Shown here: piece by piece, positions 5,961-10,762 of the stretch
How the letters are laid out: every line of letters starts with the position of its first letter
Numbering within the stretch: position 1 is the first letter of the stretch
Source: Methanimicrococcus sp034006575
GTDB lineage: Archaea; Halobacteriota; Methanosarcinia; Methanosarcinales; Methanosarcinaceae
Length of the DNA stretch: 10,762 bases
Assembly: GCA_034006575.1 (NCBI GenBank)
Contig: JAVESN010000057.1
Span: 1-10,762, forward strand
Direction: 5' to 3'
Position numbers and translations under genes: made by a program
The notes under the pieces: generated by a model
Told to the model about the DNA's origin: nothing
What the model saw: the letters and a program-made list of their open reading frames with translations, nothing else
Database searches by the model: none

Positions 5961-6375
5961 GATTGAAAATCTCAAATACGACCGCTAATTTTCGATTTGA
6001 GTGAGCGACAGCGAACGAAAATCGGAAATTTGCGGATGGACGCCAAAAAAATCAATAAAAAATCAAAACTGTTTTTTCATATTTTTAATTCTTTTCTAAT
6101 TCTTTTTTAATTCTTTTTCAATTCTTTTTTAATTCTTTTTCAATTCTTTTTCAATTTACTTTCAAAATAAGATTGAAAATTCCAAATACCTCCCGCTCAT
6201 TTCAATTTGAGGGAGCGACTTCAAACGAAAATCGGAAATTTGCGGATGGACACAAAAAATCAATAAAAAATCACAACCGTTTTTTATTTTTTATTTGAGT
6301 GAACGACTTCAAACGAAATCAGAAATTTGCGGATGGACGCAAAAAATCAATAAAAATCACAATCTGTTTTTTATT
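5961..6375. repeat. Three direct copies of an intergenic repeat (A, B, C)
   Basis: Copy A spans about 5961-6085, copy B about 6171-6292 and copy C about 6293-6375. A and B begin with the same GATTGAAAAT 210 bp apart and share 28 identical bases at 6014-6041 and 6224-6251, including GGAAATTTGCGGATGG. C lacks the first part and has AGAAATTTGCGGATGGACG at 6321-6339. All three continue into CAAAAAATCAATAAAAA-like sequence and then GTTTTTT. In A and B an inverted repeat (CTCAAAT/ATTTGAG at 5971 and 5995; CAAAT/ATTTG at 6183 and 6205) has a 17-base loop in both. A diverged fourth member lies at 3204-3256. Confidence 0.85.
6087..6152. repeat. Six-copy 11-bp T-rich tandem repeat
   Basis: AATTCTTTTTC and close variants start at 6087, 6098, 6109, 6120, 6131 and 6142, between repeat copies A and B. 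A single extra copy occurs near 5942-5952. The unit is about one helical turn, so the AATT blocks face the same side of the DNA. Confidence 0.85.
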
Positions 6376-6733
6376 TTGAGTTTTTAAAAAAATGAAAGGA
6401 CGATTTTTCATACCTAATTTTAAAAAAATGAAACGCCGGTTTCGCTGTTTGCGCCGCGCCTTTTCGTCGGCGCCGGACGCGCCCGTCTTTTCATCAACCG
6501 TAACTCCACAGAAACCGTTTTTTGTTTTATTTTGCTTAAATTTTTGTTCTGATTTTGTTCTGATTTTTGATTTACCTTTTGTTTTCATTTTTGTTTTTTG
6601 CGTTTTTTGTTTTTTTATATTTTTATATTTTTACTTTGTTTTTATTTTTTATTTAATTTCTATTTTTCTTTAGTTTTGTTTTTATTTCAAATGGTTCAAT
6701 TTTTTGAAAAAAACAACATGTTTCTTGCTATAA
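6376..6733. other. Gene-free spacer with a GC island and a T-rich tract
   Basis: Open frames exist on both strands but encode low-complexity Phe/Lys-rich strings and resemble nothing known. A GC-rich island at about 6431-6491 (GCCGGTTTCGCTGTTTG, GCGCCGCGCC, GGCGCCGGACGCG) contrasts with its surroundings and partly matches 3289-3322. From about 6511 to 6690 the plus strand is strongly T-rich, with a doubled TTTTGTTCTGATT near 6541-6570. Confidence 0.65.
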
Positions 6734-6743
6734 TTTATAAAAT
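6734..6743 (+). promoter_or_regulatory. TATA-like box of the NRPS gene
   Basis: TTTATAAAAT lies about 64 bp ahead of the start codon and predicts transcription from about 6763-6767, with a leader of roughly 40 nt. AAAAAGG at 6774-6780 is too far from the ATG for a normal ribosome binding site, and GGACG at 6791-6795 is a weak one. The gene therefore appears to have its own promoter but modest translation signals. Confidence 0.5.
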
Positions 6744-6802
6744 ATGGAGCACTATTACGCTTATATCATTTTTAAAAAGGAATTAAAATCGGACGAATAA
6801 AA

Positions 6803-9800
6803 ATGACTGCCGCTTCAAAAAAAGATGAAAGCACGAGCGAATGGGCGTTAACATTTGCGGAACGACAAATGGCGACCGAACAAGGTATGAATCCCGGGTC
6901 GGTTGCGTATAACATAAATTTAACCTTTCAAATCGAAGGGAGTCCGGATGTAAAACGGCTTTCAGCGGCTTTAAATGAAGTTATGAATCGCCATCGTATT
7001 TTGAAGTCTAATTATCCGATGCGAAACGGAGAATATGTTCGAAAAATAAATTCCGAGAGGAACATTGAAATCCGATTTGAAAAATGCGTTTTGGAACAAA
7101 TCAAAAGCAGAATCGAAGAGGAAAATAAACCGTTTGACATTGAAAAAGATCCGCTTATCCGTTGTTTCCTTTACCAAATATCTCCAAAAGAGCATATTCT
7201 TCATTTCGGCATTCACCACATCATTCTTGACGGAACCGGCGCAAAAGTATTCCTCGACGACCTCCTCGCTTTGTATGACGGAAAAGAATTGCCGCCGATT
7301 GATTTTGATTTTCAGGATTATGCGAAATTGCAAGCCTCCCGAGATGAAAACGAAGATAAAGACGGAGAAAATTATTTCAAAAAAATGTTTGAAGGCGGCG
7401 TTCCCGAAAATGAAATGCCGTCCAAATACAACCGCCCGGAAATCTTGCCGTTTGTCGAAGCGGAAATCCATAAGAAAATAAAAAAAGAAACGATTGAAAA
7501 AGCGGCCTCCGCCTTCAAAGTGACAAGATACAATATCATGACGGCCGCATTGGGAATCACGCTCGGAAAATATTGCGGCTCAGAAGACGTGGTTATCGGA
7601 ACGGCCATGAGCGGCCGAAACAATCCGCAAGAAGAAAAAGTCGTCGGCATGTTCGTCAACATGCTCCCGGTTCGCTTAAAATTTGAAAACGAAACCCTGA
7701 AAGAGTATGTTCAAAAAACCGCCCAAACCCTCCGAGACGTCAAAACGCACCAAACCTACCCGTTTGAAAAACTTGTCCCGCTGTTGGCGCCGGACAGAAA
7801 CACGTCCCGCTCTCCCGTATTTGACGTCATTTTTAATTACCTCCCGAATCTTTCATTTGAATCCGACGATTTAAAATGGCGGCAAATTCACTTGAAAAAC
7901 CAAGCGCTTGCAACGGACATAATGATTGAAGCGAAATACGACGAGAACGGAACCGATTTAACCGTGTCTTATTCTCCCAAACTCTATTTAAAAGAAGTCG
8001 CCGAAAACTTCACACAACATTATTTGACGGTTTTAAACCGATTGGAAAACGCGACCGGAAACGAAACCCTTTTGGAAATCTCAGAAATCCCAAAAGAAGA
8101 ACGCCGGCAAATTTTAACGGACTTTGGCGGATATAAAACGGATGTCTATTTGGGCCAAACCGTCATTGATTTATTCCGCAGCCAAGCGAAAAAAACGCCC
8201 GCCAACCGCGCCGTCGTTTTCCTTGACAAAACACTCACGTATCAAGAATTAGACGATATCACCGACCGCTTGGCGTACTCCCTCAATCAAAAAGGAATCC
8301 GAGAAGGAAACGTTGTCGGCATCCTGATTGAAAGAAGCGAGATGATGCCGATATGCTCTCTCGCCGTTTTAAAAACGGGCGCCGCCTATCTCCCGATGGA
8401 CCCGAATTACCCGAGCGACCGCCTCTTATACATGGCAAAAGACGCCGGCGTTTCAATCATCATCGCGGATTCGAATCTGTATGAAAAACTGCCGGACGCA
8501 AAAGTCGGCTTTATCGACACGGCCGAAATCAACCGCCTCCCGAAAATCGACATGTCAAATCCGGCTTCAAATTCAAGTTCAAATTCGATTTCAAATCCAA
8601 CACCGGATGCGATTTCAAATCCGACTTCAAATTCGATTTCAAATCCAACACCGGGTGCGATTTCAAACACGATTTCAAATGCGATTTCAAATCCAACACC
8701 GGGTGCGATTTCAAATCCGCTTTCTCATTTAAAACCGACTCCCGAAGACCTTTTAATTTTGCTCTACACCTCGGGAACCACCGGAAACCCGAAGGGGGTT
8801 ATGATTCTTCACCGCAATCTGTCCAACTTTTTACATTGGTACACCCGCGAAAATCAAATCACCGAAAAAGACAATATTCCGGCGTACGCCAGTTTCGGAT
8901 TTGACGCGTGCCTGATGGACATGTATCCGACACTGATTAACGGCGCTTGCTTGCACATCATTCCAGAAGACATGAGATTGGATTTAGATCGCCTGAGCCG
9001 ATATTTCAAAGAAAATGAAATCAACATCGCCTTTATGACAACCCAATTGGGAAGACAATTCGCGGAAAACGCTAACGTTCCCTCTCTCAGAATATTAAGC
9101 GTCGGCGGCGAAACCTTGGTTCCGATGGAACCGCCGAAAAACTTTGATTTATACAATTTGTACGGCCCGACCGAATGTACCATCATCAGCACCTCTTTTA
9201 AAGTCGACCAAAATTACGATAAAATACCGATCGGAAAACCGATTGACAACACCTCCGCTTATGTTTTGGATAAACACGGCCGATTGGCGCCGATCGGAAC
9301 GGCGGGGGAATTATGCATCGCCGGACGGCAGGTTTCCAAAGGATATTTGAATAATCCGGATATGACGGCGGATAAATTCGTTCAAAATCCGTACGCCGAG
9401 GATTCCGACCACTCCGTAATGTATAAAAGCGGCGATATCGTCCGATATCTGCCGGACGGAAATATCGAGTTTGTCGGCCGCCGAGATTTCCAAGTCAAAA
9501 TCCGAGGATTTCGAATCGAGTTGGCCGAAATTGAAAAATGCATTCGCTCTCATCCGGATATGGCTGACGCGGCGGTCATTTCCCAAGAAGACGACGGCGG
9601 CGGAAACCGTGTCGTCGCGTATATCGTCTCGGAAAAAACGATTGATATCAACGAATTAAACCACTTCATCGAATCCAAATTGCCGGCGTACATGGTTCCG
9701 TCGGCGACGATGCAATTGGATAAAATTCCGTTGAATCAAAACGGAAAAGTCAATCGAAAAGCGTTGCCCCGCATTCAGATTCTGCAAGAAGAAATCGTTT

Positions 9801-10762
9801 TGCCCGAAACGAAACTCCAAGAAGATTTAATCGAAATCGTCCGCTCCATTTTAAAAGAAACGGACATCGGAATCAATACGGACTTGATGTACGCCGGATT
9901 GAATTCTCTCTCATCCATTAAGGCCGCCGCTTTGATGACGGAAAAAACCGGAAAAAAAATAAGCGCGATTGAATTGATGCGAGAAAAAACGATTGAAAAA
10001 ATCTCTTCGTTTTTGGAAAAAGGGGAAGAATACACCAAAAAACAGTATGAGAAAAAAGACATTTACCCACTGACAAGCAACCAGCTCGGTTTGTATTTCG
10101 CGTGCGTTAAAAATCCGGGAACCTTGATTTACAACATCCCCTTTACCTTCTCTCTCCCGATTGAAACGGACATCTCCCGGCTGAAAAAAGCCATAAAAGA
10201 CGTCATCAACGCACACGCCTATGTCAAAACCCGCTTTAAGATGCAAAACAACGAGCCGATGCAATTGCGTTTGGACGACCTCCCGCCCTTTGTTTCCGAA
10301 ACGAAATGCACGGATGAGGAATACATCAAAATCCAAGACGAATTCGTTCGCCCGTTCAACTTCTTTGAAGGCTCGCTTTACCGCATAGACATCTGTCAAG
10401 CAAAAAGCGCCGTTCATGTTTTATGCGACTTCCATCACATGATTTTTGACGGCGGCTCCTTAGACATTTTTTTAAACGACTTGGAAAAAGCTTACGACGG
10501 AAAAGAACTTGAGCCGGAGTCTTTTACCTGTTTTGACGCGGCGCTTTTGGAGGAAGAAAGCAAGTCGGGCGGCGCAACCGGCAGCATAACAGGCAGCATA
10601 ACAGGCAGCATAACAGGCAGCATAACAGGCGGCGTAACAGGCGGCGCAACAGGCGGCGCAACGGGCAGCGCCTATGAAGAATCAAGAATTTATTTCCATG
10701 AAAAATTAAAAGACATGGAAGGCGCGACGCGCTTCCCCAAAGACCGGGAATCCGAGATGGGC
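6803..10762 (+). CDS. Nonribosomal peptide synthetase, C-A-PCP-C... (3' end outside the window)
   Basis: An open frame of 1320 codons with no stop before the window ends. The first condensation domain (about 13-440) has HHIILDG (138-144), GMFVNMLPVR (282-291) and YPFEKLVPLLAPDR (319-332). The adenylation domain (about 450-990) has LTYQEL (478), LKTGAAYLPMDPNYP (523-537), LLYTSGTTGNPKGV (653-666), FDAC (700-703), NLYGPTECT (785-793), GELCIAGRQVSKGYL (835-849), YKSGDIVRY (874-882), GRRDFQVKIRGFRIE (892-906) and NGKVNRKAL with K982. The carrier domain follows, with phosphopantetheine serine S1035 in AGLNSLSSI. A second condensation domain starts at about 1085 with HHMIFDG (1211-1217) and is cut off. 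All core catalytic residues are intact. Low-complexity inserts lie at 585-640 and about 1256-1289. The ATG is the only usable start after the in-frame stop at 6773. A C domain at the N-terminus implies either acyl-chain initiation or an upstream partner; no partner is adjacent. It activates one amino acid here and condenses at least one more. Confidence 0.95.
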   Translation, partial: MTAASKKDESTSEWALTFAERQMATEQGMNPGSVAYNINLTFQIEGSPDVKRLSAALNEVMNRHRILKSNYPMRNGEYVRKINSERNIEIRFEKCVLEQIKSRIEEENKPFDIEKDPLIRCFLYQISPKEHILHFGIHHIILDGTGAKVFLDDLLALYDGKELPPIDFDFQDYAKLQASRDENEDKDGENYFKKMFEGGVPENEMPSKYNRPEILPFVEAEIHKKIKKETIEKAASAFKVTRYNIMTAALGITLGKYCGSEDVVIGTAMSGRNNPQEEKVVGMFVNMLPVRLKFENETLKEYVQKTAQTLRDVKTHQTYPFEKLVPLLAPDRNTSRSPVFDVIFNYLPNLSFESDDLKWRQIHLKNQALATDIMIEAKYDENGTDLTVSYSPKLYLKEVAENFTQHYLTVLNRLENATGNETLLEISEIPKEERRQILTDFGGYKTDVYLGQTVIDLFRSQAKKTPANRAVVFLDKTLTYQELDDITDRLAYSLNQKGIREGNVVGILIERSEMMPICSLAVLKTGAAYLPMDPNYPSDRLLYMAKDAGVSIIIADSNLYEKLPDAKVGFIDTAEINRLPKIDMSNPASNSSSNSISNPTPDAISNPTSNSISNPTPGAISNTISNAISNPTPGAISNPLSHLKPTPEDLLILLYTSGTTGNPKGVMILHRNLSNFLHWYTRENQITEKDNIPAYASFGFDACLMDMYPTLINGACLHIIPEDMRLDLDRLSRYFKENEINIAFMTTQLGRQFAENANVPSLRILSVGGETLVPMEPPKNFDLYNLYGPTECTIISTSFKVDQNYDKIPIGKPIDNTSAYVLDKHGRLAPIGTAGELCIAGRQVSKGYLNNPDMTADKFVQNPYAEDSDHSVMYKSGDIVRYLPDGNIEFVGRRDFQVKIRGFRIELAEIEKCIRSHPDMADAAVISQEDDGGGNRVVAYIVSEKTIDINELNHFIESKLPAYMVPSATMQLDKIPLNQNGKVNRKALPRIQILQEEIVLPETKLQEDLIEIVRSILKETDIGINTDLMYAGLNSLSSIKAAALMTEKTGKKISAIELMREKTIEKISSFLEKGEEYTKKQYEKKDIYPLTSNQLGLYFACVKNPGTLIYNIPFTFSLPIETDISRLKKAIKDVINAHAYVKTRFKMQNNEPMQLRLDDLPPFVSETKCTDEEYIKIQDEFVRPFNFFEGSLYRIDICQAKSAVHVLCDFHHMIFDGGSLDIFLNDLEKAYDGKELEPESFTCFDAALLEEESKSGGATGSITGSITGSITGSITGGVTGGATGGATGSAYEESRIYFHEKLKDMEGATRFPKDRESEMG
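8555..8722 (+). repeat. Fourteen 12-bp units coding a Ser-Asn-rich linker in the A domain
   Basis: Units of the type TCAAATCCGATT run without a break for 168 bp and encode Ser-Asn-Pro/Ser/Ala-Ile/Thr strings (residues 585-640). Superimposed is a 48-bp period: TCAAATCCAACACCGG starts at 8591, 8639 and 8687, giving 16-residue repeats 597-612, 613-628 and 629-644, each opening SNPTP(D/G)AISN. The insert lies between adenylation motifs A2 and A3, where known A domains have a shorter connection; removing it would give a near-normal spacing. The frame is kept throughout. Confidence 0.95.
10568..10672 (+). repeat. 12-bp repeats coding GSIT/GGAT tetrapeptides in the second C domain
   Basis: Nearly nine units of 12 bp: GGCAGCATAACA four times identically (10580-10627), flanked by GGCGGCGTAACA and GGCGGCGCAAC variants, encoding Gly-Ser-Ile-Thr and Gly-Gly-Ala/Val-Thr. 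The insert follows HHMIFDG and falls where the first C domain of the same protein has only a short acidic loop (residues about 176-190), so it looks like an expanded surface loop. Confidence 0.95.

Noticed and set aside
5961..6375. CRISPR array
   Set aside because: Copies are long, unequal and diverged, with no uniform spacers between short identical repeats and no cas genes in the window.
6319..6673. Overlapping open frames on both strands in the AT-rich spacer
   Set aside because: Lys/Asn-rich on one strand and Phe-rich on the other, which is what A-rich or T-rich non-coding DNA gives. No start signals, and they overlap the repeat copies.

Overview
The window looks like a piece of an AT-rich archaeal chromosome, most likely from a methanogen. 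The evidence is: TATA-like boxes about 25 bp ahead of expected transcript starts rather than -35/-10 pairs; a long-form archaeal FKBP; a Cab-type beta-carbonic anhydrase like that of methanogens; a cyclic-2,3-diphosphoglycerate-synthetase-family GTPase; a tRNA-Ser gene with no encoded CCA; and Shine-Dalgarno sequences of the GGAG or GTGAT kind. Host-associated Methanosarcinales relatives (Methanimicrococcus-like) or Methanobacteriales would fit, but lineage cannot be fixed by eye.

Layout. Positions 1-478 are non-coding and hold a decayed array of 21-bp tandem repeats, then an AT-rich promoter region. Positions 479-3009 carry a two-gene operon, a class V aminotransferase and a COG2403/CpgS-type P-loop protein 26 bp apart, closed by a clear hairpin-plus-T-tract terminator. 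A roughly 500-bp spacer with dispersed-repeat fragments follows. Next come three housekeeping genes: an FKBP prolyl isomerase, tRNA-Ser(UGA) and a cyclophilin prolyl isomerase, so both PPIase superfamilies sit side by side around a tRNA. The spacer behind the cyclophilin contains a 20-bp duplication and a five-copy 14-bp repeat whose last copy pairs perfectly with a downstream inverted arm. A Cab-type carbonic anhydrase follows at 5239-5808 with its own terminator.

Positions 5836-6802 form a gene-free, very AT-rich kilobase with three copies of a roughly 75-120 bp repeat, an 11-bp tandem array, a small GC-rich island and a T-rich stretch. A TATA-box promoter there leads into a large nonribosomal peptide synthetase that starts at 6803 and runs off the window (1320 codons without a stop). 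Its visible domain order is C-A-PCP-C.

The NRPS is the standout. NRPSs are rare in archaea, this one begins with a condensation domain, and two of its domains carry low-complexity repeat expansions in surface-loop positions: fourteen 12-bp units, partly organised as a 48-bp higher-order repeat, between adenylation motifs A2 and A3, and a run of GSIT/GGAT tetrapeptides in the second condensation domain. The coding repeats have periods divisible by three (12 and 48 bp), whereas the intergenic arrays use 11, 14, 20 and 21 bp, suggesting a slippage-prone genome in which only in-frame expansions survive in genes. Apart from the operon, the genes look individually promoted. No shared pathway linking the housekeeping genes to the NRPS is visible.
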